In this document: positions 52,841 to 62,405 of the stretch, piece by piece
Position numbering within the stretch: position 1 is the stretch's first letter
How the letters are laid out: each line of letters opens with the position of its first letter
Source of the DNA: Marinilabilia rubra
GTDB lineage: Bacteria; Bacteroidota; Bacteroidia; Bacteroidales; Marinilabiliaceae
NCBI RefSeq assembly: GCF_003121985.1
Contig: NZ_QEWP01000013.1
Span: forward strand, 1 to 64,000
Direction: 5' to 3'
DNA length: 64,000 nucleotides
Notes under the pieces: model-generated
The model's database searches: none
Seen by the model: only the letters and a program-made list of their open reading frames with translations
Told to the model about the DNA's origin: nothing
Translations under genes and position numbers: made by a program

Positions 52841-54376
52841 ATGATGAAAATAAATAAAATATATAAATACTGTACGCCAGTAATTGTAATTGGATTGGCA
52901 ATGACCTTGCTTTTTGGCTGTACAGATAAGCTGGATGAGCCATTCGAGGATGAGGCGTTTACCAGTGATGTGGACTATTCTGAAGGAGAGAATATGATAT
53001 TGCCTCTTCTGGGGGCTTATCAGGCATTGTATACCCGTGGCTGGGAAGAGCCCATTACTTTAGGTGTACGTGGTGATGATGTAAATGCAGCGGGTGACCA
53101 GGTCCCCATGCAGGAACAGGATAACTACACGTACTTGCCAAGTCATTGGAATCTGAATGCTTTATGGCAGGGCCATTACAATGATATTATTACCACTTTC
53201 ACCGCTATGGAAGAGATTGAGAAATACCGTCCTGGAGCCGGTGATGATGCCCTGGCAGATCAATATCTTGCTGAATGTCGCGTGATTAGGGCTTATTTAT
53301 ATTTAAATCTTGCCCGATCATTCGGTGGCGTTATTGTGGTTGATCAATTGGATAATATTCAGAGTACACCTTTGAGCAACAAGGAAACCGTGATGCAATA
53401 CATAGTGGATGAAATGTCCGCTGTAATTCCGGATTTACCTGGTGTGCATCCCAATAAACGAACGGATATAAAAGGGGGTATGACCCAATATACTGCCTAT
53501 GCACTCCAGGCATTAGCTTATCAGGAGATGGAGGATTATCAGGGCGTAGCAGAGGCCACTTCTGCTATTATCAGTTCTGGAGAGTATGAGCTTTATGATG
53601 ACTATTACCATCTTTTCAAGAAAGCCGGAAAGCTGAATAATGAAAATATCCTTGAGTTTCAATATTCCGACTTTAATCAGGGGGAAGGAGACCGTTTCGG
53701 CTTCTTGTTTGCACCTTATGGAATTGGAGGTTGGACCCCAGTTGTAACCGGAGCAGGAGCTGGCTGGGGATTCTATGAGCCTTCTCTGAAATACATCACT
53801 TTCATGCTCGACAGGGACGAAACAGTTCGTTTGGAAACAAGTGTTGCATTTACACCCGATGGAATCTCCGAACTTCAGAATGAATACGGGGCTATCCCTG
53901 AATGGATAAGTAATACCAACCGGGAAGGAGATATCTTTAACAACAATGCCCGTTTGAATTTTGGTAGTGCAAAGTTTATTCAGCCCTCTACTGAACTGAT
54001 TCCTGGAAGAACAGCCCCGGGAAGTAATAAGAATTTAATTGTCATTCGTTATTCGGAGATGCTTTTAATGTATGCAGAGGCCCTGACAAGAGGGGCATCC
54101 AGTGGCATATCTTTGAGTGCAACAGATGCGGTTAATCTTGTTCGTTCAAGAGCTGGTTTGTCTGACCTGTCTAACGTGACAACCGAAAATGTGTTGGATG
54201 AAAAACTTGCAGAGTTGGCTACTGAGTGGGGGATTAGGTTTTATGACATGGTGCGCACCGAAAATACTTCTGGGCTGAGTTATGGTGGAAGAACCTTTAC
54301 AATGGACGATGCCTATTTACCATTCCCGGCTGATCAGGTTTCTGAATTACCGCAATTGGAAGAAGGAATTCAATAA
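52841..54376 (+). CDS. SusD/RagB-like lipoprotein of PUL 2
   Basis: The 511-residue product (two adjacent ATG codons) has an SPII signal (LAMTLLFGC, Cys about 27). The SusD fold shows AECRVIRAYLYLNLARSFGG in the helical core and NLIVIRYSEMLLMYAEALTR plus the AELATEWGIRFYDMVR segment near the C-terminus. It captures glycan at the surface with the SusC partner. The gap to the next gene is only 12 bases. Confidence 0.95.
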   Translation: MMKINKIYKYCTPVIVIGLAMTLLFGCTDKLDEPFEDEAFTSDVDYSEGENMILPLLGAYQALYTRGWEEPITLGVRGDDVNAAGDQVPMQEQDNYTYLPSHWNLNALWQGHYNDIITTFTAMEEIEKYRPGAGDDALADQYLAECRVIRAYLYLNLARSFGGVIVVDQLDNIQSTPLSNKETVMQYIVDEMSAVIPDLPGVHPNKRTDIKGGMTQYTAYALQALAYQEMEDYQGVAEATSAIISSGEYELYDDYYHLFKKAGKLNNENILEFQYSDFNQGEGDRFGFLFAPYGIGGWTPVVTGAGAGWGFYEPSLKYITFMLDRDETVRLETSVAFTPDGISELQNEYGAIPEWISNTNREGDIFNNNARLNFGSAKFIQPSTELIPGRTAPGSNKNLIVIRYSEMLLMYAEALTRGASSGISLSATDAVNLVRSRAGLSDLSNVTTENVLDEKLAELATEWGIRFYDMVRTENTSGLSYGGRTFTMDDAYLPFPADQVSELPQLEEGIQ

Positions 54377-54388
54377 AAACTTATTGAC

Positions 54389-56128
54389 ATGAAAGCAATT
54401 AGTAAAATTATAGTTTTTGCATTTACACTTTTGTTGTTTAGTGCATGCGAGCAAGATTATATTGATGGAATTTCCAAAATGGATCCGGGGCCTGATGAAT
54501 CGGCCCCTCAGGTGACTCTGAATTATCCCAGCGAGGGTACAAGAATTCAGGTAACAGAGCCAACCACGACGATAAATATTGACTTTGAGGTTACCGATGA
54601 TATTGAGATTGGTACAGTTACTGTTTCTCTTGACGGTTCAGAAATTGCTTCTTTTAATGAGTTCAAGGACTATCGTCGCTTTTTGGAAGAAATATCCTAT
54701 GAAGGTCTGGGTAATGGTGAACATACTCTTACTATTACAGCCAACGACCTTGAGGGGAAATCTACATCAGTTTCTGTAACATTTGAGAAAGTACCTCCTT
54801 ACGAAGCCAAATTTGACGGAGAAATCTTCTACATGCCATTTAATGGTGATTTTATGGAATTGATGTCTCAGGAAATGGGAACGGTTGTTGGTTCTCCCGG
54901 CTTTGTAGATGAAGGTATTTCACTTCAGGCGTATGAAGGTGCTGCAGATTCATATGTGTCGTTCCCTGTTGACATTTTAAATACGGGCTCATTTACAGCA
55001 GCGTTCTGGTATAAAGTGAATCCGGATCCGGGTAACGCAGGTTTGTTTTCAATAAGCCCAAGCGGAGAGGACCGCACTAAAGGATTACGTTTCTTCCGTG
55101 AGGGGGATGCTACCGAGCAGAGATTCAAACTCAACGTTGGTACCGGTAGTAGCGAAATATGGAACGATGGTAATGTGTTAGATCCATCAGAGGACAAATG
55201 GGTACATATGGCCTTTACTGTTTCAGAAAATGCCACCATTATCTACTTCAATGGAGAACCTGTTCATTCAACCGATGGAGGAGTAATTGACTGGACAGGT
55301 TGTGAAGGCATTTCCATTGCTTCGGGAGCCCCCAATTTTACTTATTGGGGACATGGTGCCGATCAAAGCTTATATGATGAGTTGAGAATATTTAACAAAG
55401 CGCTTTCTCAGGAAGAATTGAAAGAAGTGATGGCCGATGAAGGTGAAGTTCCGCCTTATGAAGCCCAATATGAGGGTGAAACTTTTTATATGCCTTTTGA
55501 TGGTAGTTATGAAGAGAAAATAACTGAAACCATGGCTTCTGAGGTTGGCAACCCTGGCTTTGCAGGAGAAAGTATTGAGGGGATCAATGCCTATGCCGGA
55601 GCTGTAGATTCATATTTAACTTATCCTACTGATGGTTTGACCTCCAATGAGTTCAGTGCAGCATTTTGGTATAAATGCAATCCTGATCCCACCAATGCCG
55701 GAATTTTAGTGGCTGGTCCTGAGGATACTGATAATCCGGATGCACAGAATGTTCGTACTTCTGGTTTCCGTTTTTTCAGGGAAGGAAATGCCACTGAAAT
55801 GCGGTTTAAACTTAATGTGGGAACAGGAGATGGAGAGGCCTGGAACGATGGTGGTACCATTGATCCTTCTGTTGATGAATGGGTACATCTGGCTTTTACC
55901 ATCTCTGAATCGAAAACTGCTGTTTATATCAATGGTGAATTAGCGCTGGAAGGAGATACTAATCCTATTGACTGGACGGGATGCGATATCATGTCCATCA
56001 TGTCAGGATCTCCGCATTTCACAGGATGGAATCATCTTTATGACCTTAGTTATATGGATGAACTCTATCTTTTTAATAAGGCTCTTACTGCAGAACAAGT
56101 TGCTTCGCTAATGAACGACGGAATGTAA
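54389..56128 (+). CDS. Surface lipoprotein with two LamG domains (SusE/F position)
   Basis: The 579-residue product has an SPII signal (TLLLFSAC, Cys about 20). An Ig-like domain (about 40-130) is followed by two tandem LamG/concanavalin domains (about 145-350 and 365-575). The two halves repeat the same order: EIFYMPFNG or ETFYMPFDG, AFWYKVNPDP or AFWYKCNPDP, RFFREG, RFKLNVGTG and DWTGC. The duplication is internal and fairly recent. The position directly after SusCD is that of outer surface glycan-binding proteins, so extra glycan binding is the likely role. Confidence 0.8.
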   Translation: MKAISKIIVFAFTLLLFSACEQDYIDGISKMDPGPDESAPQVTLNYPSEGTRIQVTEPTTTINIDFEVTDDIEIGTVTVSLDGSEIASFNEFKDYRRFLEEISYEGLGNGEHTLTITANDLEGKSTSVSVTFEKVPPYEAKFDGEIFYMPFNGDFMELMSQEMGTVVGSPGFVDEGISLQAYEGAADSYVSFPVDILNTGSFTAAFWYKVNPDPGNAGLFSISPSGEDRTKGLRFFREGDATEQRFKLNVGTGSSEIWNDGNVLDPSEDKWVHMAFTVSENATIIYFNGEPVHSTDGGVIDWTGCEGISIASGAPNFTYWGHGADQSLYDELRIFNKALSQEELKEVMADEGEVPPYEAQYEGETFYMPFDGSYEEKITETMASEVGNPGFAGESIEGINAYAGAVDSYLTYPTDGLTSNEFSAAFWYKCNPDPTNAGILVAGPEDTDNPDAQNVRTSGFRFFREGNATEMRFKLNVGTGDGEAWNDGGTIDPSVDEWVHLAFTISESKTAVYINGELALEGDTNPIDWTGCDIMSIMSGSPHFTGWNHLYDLSYMDELYLFNKALTAEQVASLMNDGM

Positions 56129-56152
56129 AAAAGCACAACTGATAAAACCTTC

Positions 56153-56182
56153 TATGCCCCACCGGGAAACCGGTGGGGCATA
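56153..56182 (+). terminator. Strong hairpin with GAAA tetraloop
   Basis: TATGCCCCACCGG (56153-56165) pairs perfectly with CCGGTGGGGCATA (56170-56182) around GAAA, a 13-bp stem with a GNRA loop. Only AATTT follows, so it is not a classical T-run terminator. It separates SusCD-LamG from the enzyme genes and may attenuate transcription or protect the upstream mRNA. Confidence 0.6.
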
Positions 56183-56283
56183 ATTTACCATCTGTTATCA
56201 AACTGTTCTTGCTGACATCTATGCCATTCAACGATGAGTTTGTTTTATCCCTAATCGACACTTGAGTTCTAAATTATTATCCA

Positions 56284-58257
56284 ATGCGATACTTCCCTTT
56301 TTTATTATTACTGGTTTTTGTGCTTTTTCAGGCATGTAAAGATGATGAGCCCGGGGCTGAAGAACAACCGGAACGGCTACAGGTTTCCTATGTTTATATA
56401 GGAGAACAATCACTTTCTGTTACTGGAGAAAACACAGGCATTTCAACCAACGAACCCATTGAAATCAGGTTCAATAACCCGGTTAATCTCAATTCTGCTG
56501 AGGATAATATCACACTTCTTAATTCTTCCGATCAGGAGATTAATTTGACCTTTTCTTCATTCGATCAGAATAAATTATTAAAGCTCAGTCATCCTCCATT
56601 GGCTGAAAGCAGTTCATATACCCTTACCATTTCAGGCTCTCTGGAAGGAGAAAGCAATGAAACCTTCGAAGGGCAGGTTTACAATTTCACCACATTTACC
56701 CCTCCGCTTGTTCTGGAAACCATTGAAATTGATGATACGGAAATTAACCCGGCCCAAAGAATAAAAGACATTGATAGAAATCCACGTATCGATTTTTATT
56801 TTAATTCTTCTATTACAGCCCAGGATCTTTCTGATTATTCCTCCCTTAGTAATAGTGGTGCTTCAGTTGGATACTCTTTAACTCAGGTCAACGAAAATAC
56901 AATTTCACTTTCTGTAAATCAATTATTAGAAGATTACGAGAGGTTTCAATTTACGATCTCGTCAGATATAGAAAACCGCATAAACAAGCCTTTCGAAGGC
57001 CTGAATCTGGAATTCTATACCCAACTGGACTCTACGCCCAAATTTCCTCAAATCTCTGATGAGGAACTATTAACTAAGATACAACAGCAAACTTTTAAAT
57101 ATTTCTGGGATTTTGGTCATCCGGTAAGTGGCCTGGCCCGCGAGCGAGATTCATCCGGTGAAACAGTTACCATTGGCGGTTCCGGTTTTGGCGTGATGGC
57201 CATTATCGTGGGCATCGAACGAGGTTTTATATCCCGCGAAGAAGGAGTGACCCGGTTGAACAAAATTGTTGACTTTTTGGGAACGGCAGATCGTTTCCAT
57301 GGGGTCTGGCCGCATTGGTTAAATGGAGCTAACGGGGACGTCACACCTTTCAGTACCTACGATGATGGTGGCGATTTGGTGGAGACCTCTTTTATGGCTG
57401 CCGGAATAATGGCTGCCCGTCAGTATTTAAAGGAAGCCACTCCTGGAGAAAGTACATTAATAGAAAAAATTAATGCATTGCTGGATGGCATCGAGTGGGA
57501 CTGGTATACCCGTGGAGGACAGAATGTGCTTTACTGGCACTGGTCGCCCAATCATGGTTGGGAGATGGATATGCAAATTAAAGGCTACAATGAGGCCTTG
57601 ATTACCTATATCATGGCGGCTTCATCCACGACTCATTCAATTCCTGCTGATGTCTACCATGAAGGATGGGCGCGTAACGGGGCCATGGTCAACGGAAATG
57701 AATACTACGATATCAATCTGCCCCTCGGACATCAATATGGCGGTCCGTTGTTCTTCACGCATTATTCTTTTATGGGAATCGATCCACGGAATCTCTCCGA
57801 TCAATATGCTAATTACTGGGAGCAAAACCGGAATCATACACTCATCAACCGGGCACATTGCATTGAAAACCCAAATAATTATGTCAGCTACAGCGATGAG
57901 TGCTGGGGGCTCACAGCCAGTGACAATCATGAAGGGTACTCAGCCCATTCGCCTACCAACGATTTGGGGGTGATTACCCCAACCGCAGCTATATCCTCAA
58001 TTCCATATACTCCTGAAGAATCAATGGATGCCATCCGCTTTTTCTATTATCAGCTGGGAGACCGGCTTTGGGGAGAGTATGGGTTTTACGACGCTTTAAA
58101 TATTACAGAAGGTTGGACGGCAGATTCTTACCTGGCCATAGACCAGGGGCCAATCATTGTGATGATAGAAAATCACCGAACCGGTCTGATCTGGGACTTG
58201 CTCATGTCCAGTCCTGAGGTTCAGGCAGGTTTATCCAAATTAGGTTTTAATTATTAG
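56284..58257 (+). CDS. GH144-like glycosidase (PF10091), lipoprotein with N-terminal Ig domains
   Basis: The 657-residue product has an SPII signal (LVFVLFQAC, Cys about 18). One or two Big_5-like Ig domains (about 30-245) precede the alpha/alpha-barrel of the PF10091 'glycoamylase' family (about 260-657). Visible family segments are GGSGFGVMAIIVGIERGF, YDDGGDLVETSF near 359, WHWSPNHGWEM, GPLFFTHYSFMGIDPR, CWGLTASD and AIDQGPIIVMIENHRTGLIW. Characterised members in GH144 are beta-1,2-glucanases that give sophorose and related oligosaccharides. It is the first of three paralogues in tandem; the next starts 4 bases after its stop. Confidence 0.85.
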   Translation: MRYFPFLLLLVFVLFQACKDDEPGAEEQPERLQVSYVYIGEQSLSVTGENTGISTNEPIEIRFNNPVNLNSAEDNITLLNSSDQEINLTFSSFDQNKLLKLSHPPLAESSSYTLTISGSLEGESNETFEGQVYNFTTFTPPLVLETIEIDDTEINPAQRIKDIDRNPRIDFYFNSSITAQDLSDYSSLSNSGASVGYSLTQVNENTISLSVNQLLEDYERFQFTISSDIENRINKPFEGLNLEFYTQLDSTPKFPQISDEELLTKIQQQTFKYFWDFGHPVSGLARERDSSGETVTIGGSGFGVMAIIVGIERGFISREEGVTRLNKIVDFLGTADRFHGVWPHWLNGANGDVTPFSTYDDGGDLVETSFMAAGIMAARQYLKEATPGESTLIEKINALLDGIEWDWYTRGGQNVLYWHWSPNHGWEMDMQIKGYNEALITYIMAASSTTHSIPADVYHEGWARNGAMVNGNEYYDINLPLGHQYGGPLFFTHYSFMGIDPRNLSDQYANYWEQNRNHTLINRAHCIENPNNYVSYSDECWGLTASDNHEGYSAHSPTNDLGVITPTAAISSIPYTPEESMDAIRFFYYQLGDRLWGEYGFYDALNITEGWTADSYLAIDQGPIIVMIENHRTGLIWDLLMSSPEVQAGLSKLGFNY

Positions 58258-58261
58258 TACC

Positions 58262-59695
58262 ATGAAAACAAATTCTATAAGCTTTTTAAAACTGGCAGTT
58301 ATTTTCGCTGCCTTTCTTTTATCCGCCTGTAATGCAGGACAAAAGAAGTCGGGTGCTTCATCAACCACAAATGCCACCGAACTTTCTGACGATTCGTTGC
58401 TCACCCTGGTTCAGTATCGCACCTTTCAGTATTTCTGGGAAGGTGCTGAGCCCAACTCAGGTCTGGCTCGTGAAAGACTGCATTTGGACGGTGATTACCC
58501 TCAGGATGATAAAAACATTGTCACCACCGGTGGCAGTGGTTTTGGTCTGATGGCCATTCTGGTTGGTGTTGAACGAGGATTCATTGCCAGGGAGGAAGCG
58601 CTTCAAAGATTTGAAAAAATCGTTGGTTTTCTGGAAACAGCCGATCGTTTTCATGGTGCCTGGCCACACTGGCTTAACGGGGAAACCGGAAAAGTAAAAC
58701 CCTTCTCTAAGTACGATGATGGTGGGGATCTGGTAGAAACTGCTTTTCTGGTTCAAGGATTACTCGCCGTGAAACAATATTTTAAAGATGGCAATGAGGC
58801 TGAAAAACAATTGGCTGAAAGGATTGACCAATTGTGGCGCGAAGTGAAGTGGACCTGGTACACCAAAGGAGGAGAGAACATTCTTTACTGGCACTGGTCG
58901 CCCAAACACGAATGGAAAATGGACTTTGGCGTTACCGGTTACAATGAGTGTATGATTATGTACGTTCTGGCGGCTTCATCTCCTACACATCCCATCAGTC
59001 CTGAAGTTTATCACCAGGGATGGGCCATGAACGGAGAAATTGCCGTTGAGAATACCACATTTGGTCATACCTTAACATTAAAACACCATGTTGACCCACA
59101 AAAGGGCGGACCTTTGTTTTGGGCGCACTATTCCTGGCTGGGACTTGATCCCCGGGGGCTTTCTGATCAATATGGCAATTATTGGGACAACAATGTGGCT
59201 CATACTTTAATCAATCGTCAACACTGCGTGAATAACCCCAATAGCTACAAAGGTTACGGTGAAGATGCATGGGGTCTGACTTCCAGTTACAGCGTTCCAG
59301 GGGCAGCTGCCTTTGTGAGAGGCCAAACCGATGAGAAACCGGCCACCGGGAATTCCGGGCAGACAAGTTATGCCGGTCACCGTCCCTCTTTCGATCTGGG
59401 TGTAATTGCGCCCACCGCAGCTTTGTCTTCCATGCCTTACGCCCCGGAGAAAGTTATGCCGGTCATTCGTCACTTTTATGAAAACCTGGGTGATAGTATC
59501 TGGGGGCCCTATGGCTTTTACGATGCCTTCAGTGAAGAATATGAGTGGTATCCCAAACGCTATCTGGCCATTGATCAGGGGCCCATTCCGGTGATGATTG
59601 AGAATCATCGTACAGGCTTCATCTGGGATCTGTTTATGCAGGATGTGGATGTTCAGGAAGGACTTGATAAGTTGGGGTTTGAAATAGAAAAATAA
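58262..59695 (+). CDS. GH144-like glycosidase (PF10091), lipoprotein
   Basis: The 477-residue product has an SPII signal (AAFLLSAC, Cys about 23) and a single PF10091 domain without accessory domains. Segments match those of the preceding gene: GGSGFGLMAILVGVERGF, YDDGGDLVETAF, WHWSPKHEWKM, GPLFWAHYSWLGLDPRG, DAWGLTSSY and AIDQGPIPVMIENHRTGFIW. An extra loop (VRGQTDEKPATGNSG) lies before the DLGVIAPTAA segment, where the neighbours are shorter, which could alter the cleft end. It is likely exo- or oligosaccharide-specific, but that is inference. Confidence 0.87.
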   Translation: MKTNSISFLKLAVIFAAFLLSACNAGQKKSGASSTTNATELSDDSLLTLVQYRTFQYFWEGAEPNSGLARERLHLDGDYPQDDKNIVTTGGSGFGLMAILVGVERGFIAREEALQRFEKIVGFLETADRFHGAWPHWLNGETGKVKPFSKYDDGGDLVETAFLVQGLLAVKQYFKDGNEAEKQLAERIDQLWREVKWTWYTKGGENILYWHWSPKHEWKMDFGVTGYNECMIMYVLAASSPTHPISPEVYHQGWAMNGEIAVENTTFGHTLTLKHHVDPQKGGPLFWAHYSWLGLDPRGLSDQYGNYWDNNVAHTLINRQHCVNNPNSYKGYGEDAWGLTSSYSVPGAAAFVRGQTDEKPATGNSGQTSYAGHRPSFDLGVIAPTAALSSMPYAPEKVMPVIRHFYENLGDSIWGPYGFYDAFSEEYEWYPKRYLAIDQGPIPVMIENHRTGFIWDLFMQDVDVQEGLDKLGFEIEK

Positions 59696-59776
59696 ATGTT
59701 GTAATTATCAACACTCCGTTAAAGTTTTTATAAGAACTCAAAGCGTAGCGATTTGCACAAAAATGCAAGTGTGCAT

Positions 59777-59836
59777 CAACTCTCTGATAATAGAACTTTG
59801 CGTCATTGCGTCTCTGCGTTTAGGCATTTTTTTAAC
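59777..59836 (-). repeat. Dispersed 60-bp 'ACGCAGAGACGCA' repeat, copy 3
   Basis: The reverse complement of 7508-7567 with few changes. It fills most of the 158-base gap between the second and third GH144-like genes and reaches to 17 bases before the third start codon, so the insertion or retention here did not break the operon order. Confidence 0.65.
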
Positions 59837-59853
59837 AGGCAATTGGTGTATCA

Positions 59854-62049
59854 ATGAAAACACAAAAGATTTTCATAATGCTTTTGGGCATTGCAGCAGG
59901 CTGCTTCAATGCTTTTGCAAAAGAACCATCATACTATCAGGTATTTTTCGACAACAGTCTGATGGAGAAAAGCTGGTTTTACAGTGAATCTTCCTATGAT
60001 GGAGAATCATTTGTGCTGAATGTTACGGGAAAGCTGCCTGTGGCGGAACAGCCTGTGTTTACTCCGGGAAACAGTCTGGAGTTGAAATACAAGTCAGCTC
60101 CCGGAGGTGATTGGAGCGCCCGGCTTAATTTTCCGAAAGTCCGTGGGCAAGATCACATTCAGCAGGGAGAAGCATTATCCATGAGGGTGTTTGTTGAGAG
60201 CCCAACGCTTGAATCAGAATTGCCTGAAGTGGCCATAACACTCAAGGATGGATCTTCTTCAGAGTTTTTGCCTTTTGCAGATTATCTCGACAATTTCCAT
60301 CAGGGTGAATGGTTGCATTTGCAGATACCCCTGACAGATTTTGAAAAAAATGATGGACAATCTTTGGAATGGGACCATAGCAAGGAAATTGTTTCAATCG
60401 TGTTTCGCCAGGCATCTACTGATGGCAGGGATCACAGACTCTTTTTAGATCAGGTGGAATTGCTGCCTGAAATACCCGGCAATATCAATCTATCTGCTCC
60501 TGTTCTTACAAGTGCCAAAGGCTTTGACCGTCATGTTGATCTGAAATGGGAGCCTGTCAATGTGGATGAGGTTAAGTATGTGAAAATTTACCGGTCGGAA
60601 GATGGTGATAAATTCCTGCCTGTGGGTATTCAAAATCCAATGGCATCCAATCGATATGCCGATTTTACAGGCGTTCCTGATAAAACTTACTACTACAAAA
60701 TCAGTTTGCTGGATGCCGATTATCAGGAAACGGATTTGTCGGAGGCAGTTGAAGTCAAAACTCATTCCATGAGTGATTCAGAGCTTATGGATATGGTGCA
60801 GGAAGCAGCTTTCAGGTATTATTGGGAAGGGGCAGAGCCCAACAGCGGTCTGGCACGTGAGAATATCCCCGGGCGTAAAGATATGATTGCCACCGGCGCT
60901 TCCGGTTTTGGACTGATGGCATTGGTGGTTGGTTCAGAGCGTGGGTTTATCTCCCGGGAAGAATTAATTGACAGATTGGATAAGATCACGACTTTTATTG
61001 AAAAAGGTGATCGCTTCCATGGGGCACTATCTCACTTTATGGATGGGCCTACAGGCAAAGTGGAGCCTTTCTTTGGAAAATACGACAATGGCGGTGACCT
61101 GGTAGAGACGTCTTTCTTTATGCAGGGATTATTGGTTGCCAGACAATATCTTTCTAAAGATAATGCCAGGGAGAAAGCTCTTCGGAAAAGGATGTCGGCC
61201 ATATGGGAAGCGGTGGAATGGAACTGGTATAAACAATATGAGGATAGCCCCTTCCTTTATTGGCACTGGTCTCCCGATCATGCCTGGCATATCAATCATA
61301 AGTTGATTGGCTGGAACGAGACCATGATTACTTATTTTGTGGGTATTGCTTCTCCTTCATTCGGAATTGATCCCTCAATGTATTATTCAGGATGGGCCTC
61401 ACAGGATTCCATTGCCCTGGCCTATCGTTCCAATTGGGGTAAAACCCCCGATGGCTCCGCTTATTCAAATGGAAATACCTACTACGGGGTAAATCTTGAT
61501 GTGGGGGTGAGCAATGGCGGACCACTCTTTTTTATACACTACTCGTTCATGGGGTTAGATCCCCGCAAAATGGAGGATCAATACACCAATTATTTCAAAA
61601 ACAATCAGGCCATTGCAAAAATCAATTATCGGTATTGCTGTCAGAATCCGGGTAATTATTACGGGTATGGACCACAATGTTGGGGACTTACGGCCAGCGA
61701 CGGACCGTGGGGCTATAAAGCGCGAGAACCGATTCTGAGAATGGACGATGGAACCATTGCCCCAACCGGGGCGATTGCCTCATTCCCCTACCTGCCCGAG
61801 GAGTCTATGGAAGCTTTGAAGTTTTTCTACCGTGATTGTGGTCACTTTCTCTGGGGTGAGTATGGCTTCAGAGATGCCTTTAACCTCACAGAGGATTGGT
61901 GTGCCAATATATACATGGGGCTCAATCAGGCTCCCATGACCGTGATGATTGAGAATCATCGCACCGGGTTGATTTGGGATCTTTTTATGTCGGCACCTGA
62001 GGTTCAGGAAGGCCTGGAAGCTATAAAAAAAAGTGAAATGAGAAAGTAG
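59854..62049 (+). CDS. GH144-like glycosidase (PF10091) with CBM-like and FN3 domains
   Basis: The 731-residue product has an SPI signal (ending CFNAFAKE, about 22). A beta-sandwich CBM-like domain (about 25-210) and a fibronectin III domain (about 215-305, HVDLKWEPVNVDEVKYVKIY) precede the PF10091 catalytic domain (about 310-725). Catalytic-domain segments are GASGFGLMALVVGSERGF, YDNGGDLVETSF, YWHWSPDHAWHI, GPLFFIHYSFMGLDPR, CWGLTASD and LNQAPMTVMIENHRTGLIW. AIDQGP of the others is replaced by GLNQAP. It is thus the most diverged of the three and may differ in specificity. Confidence 0.86.
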   Translation: MKTQKIFIMLLGIAAGCFNAFAKEPSYYQVFFDNSLMEKSWFYSESSYDGESFVLNVTGKLPVAEQPVFTPGNSLELKYKSAPGGDWSARLNFPKVRGQDHIQQGEALSMRVFVESPTLESELPEVAITLKDGSSSEFLPFADYLDNFHQGEWLHLQIPLTDFEKNDGQSLEWDHSKEIVSIVFRQASTDGRDHRLFLDQVELLPEIPGNINLSAPVLTSAKGFDRHVDLKWEPVNVDEVKYVKIYRSEDGDKFLPVGIQNPMASNRYADFTGVPDKTYYYKISLLDADYQETDLSEAVEVKTHSMSDSELMDMVQEAAFRYYWEGAEPNSGLARENIPGRKDMIATGASGFGLMALVVGSERGFISREELIDRLDKITTFIEKGDRFHGALSHFMDGPTGKVEPFFGKYDNGGDLVETSFFMQGLLVARQYLSKDNAREKALRKRMSAIWEAVEWNWYKQYEDSPFLYWHWSPDHAWHINHKLIGWNETMITYFVGIASPSFGIDPSMYYSGWASQDSIALAYRSNWGKTPDGSAYSNGNTYYGVNLDVGVSNGGPLFFIHYSFMGLDPRKMEDQYTNYFKNNQAIAKINYRYCCQNPGNYYGYGPQCWGLTASDGPWGYKAREPILRMDDGTIAPTGAIASFPYLPEESMEALKFFYRDCGHFLWGEYGFRDAFNLTEDWCANIYMGLNQAPMTVMIENHRTGLIWDLFMSAPEVQEGLEAIKKSEMRK

Positions 62050-62405
62050 GGGGAGGGCGGTGGATTGCGAGCCCAATTCAATTTTGGGGCATGTTTGATG
62101 AATGGAAATATAGGCTAACATACGCAAGGGCCCTGAAAGGGTCCAAATTGGATAACCCCGGGTGAAACCCGGGGGATTAACATCAGTACCAGGGGGGTCC
62201 CTGAAAGGGGCCAATTATTTAACTGGTTTAATGATAGTTTGTTCCGGTTTTTTGCATAGAAATAAATTCTGATTCCACCTGTCAGAAAATTAATTCAAAA
62301 GAATAAGGGTGAAATAGTGAAGTAAAATTTATACAGCAATGAAAACATACGATCGTTTAAAATCACTTTTGAAAAACGAACAGAAGGATTAAAATCAAAC
62401 TAAAA
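62050..62405. other. Intergenic region between the third GH144-like gene and GH172
   Basis: The 356-base gap holds the GC-rich repeat copy at 62128-62223. The remainder is AT-rich with no gene, no terminator and no convincing promoter seen. Confidence 0.4.
62128..62223 (+). repeat. GC-rich palindromic intergenic repeat, copy 2
   Basis: GGGCCCTGAAAGGGTCC is followed by AACCCCGGG-TGAA-CCCGGGG and then GGGTCCCTGAAAGGGGCC. Each part is self-complementary. It is the plus-strand relative of the element at 116-202. Confidence 0.55.
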
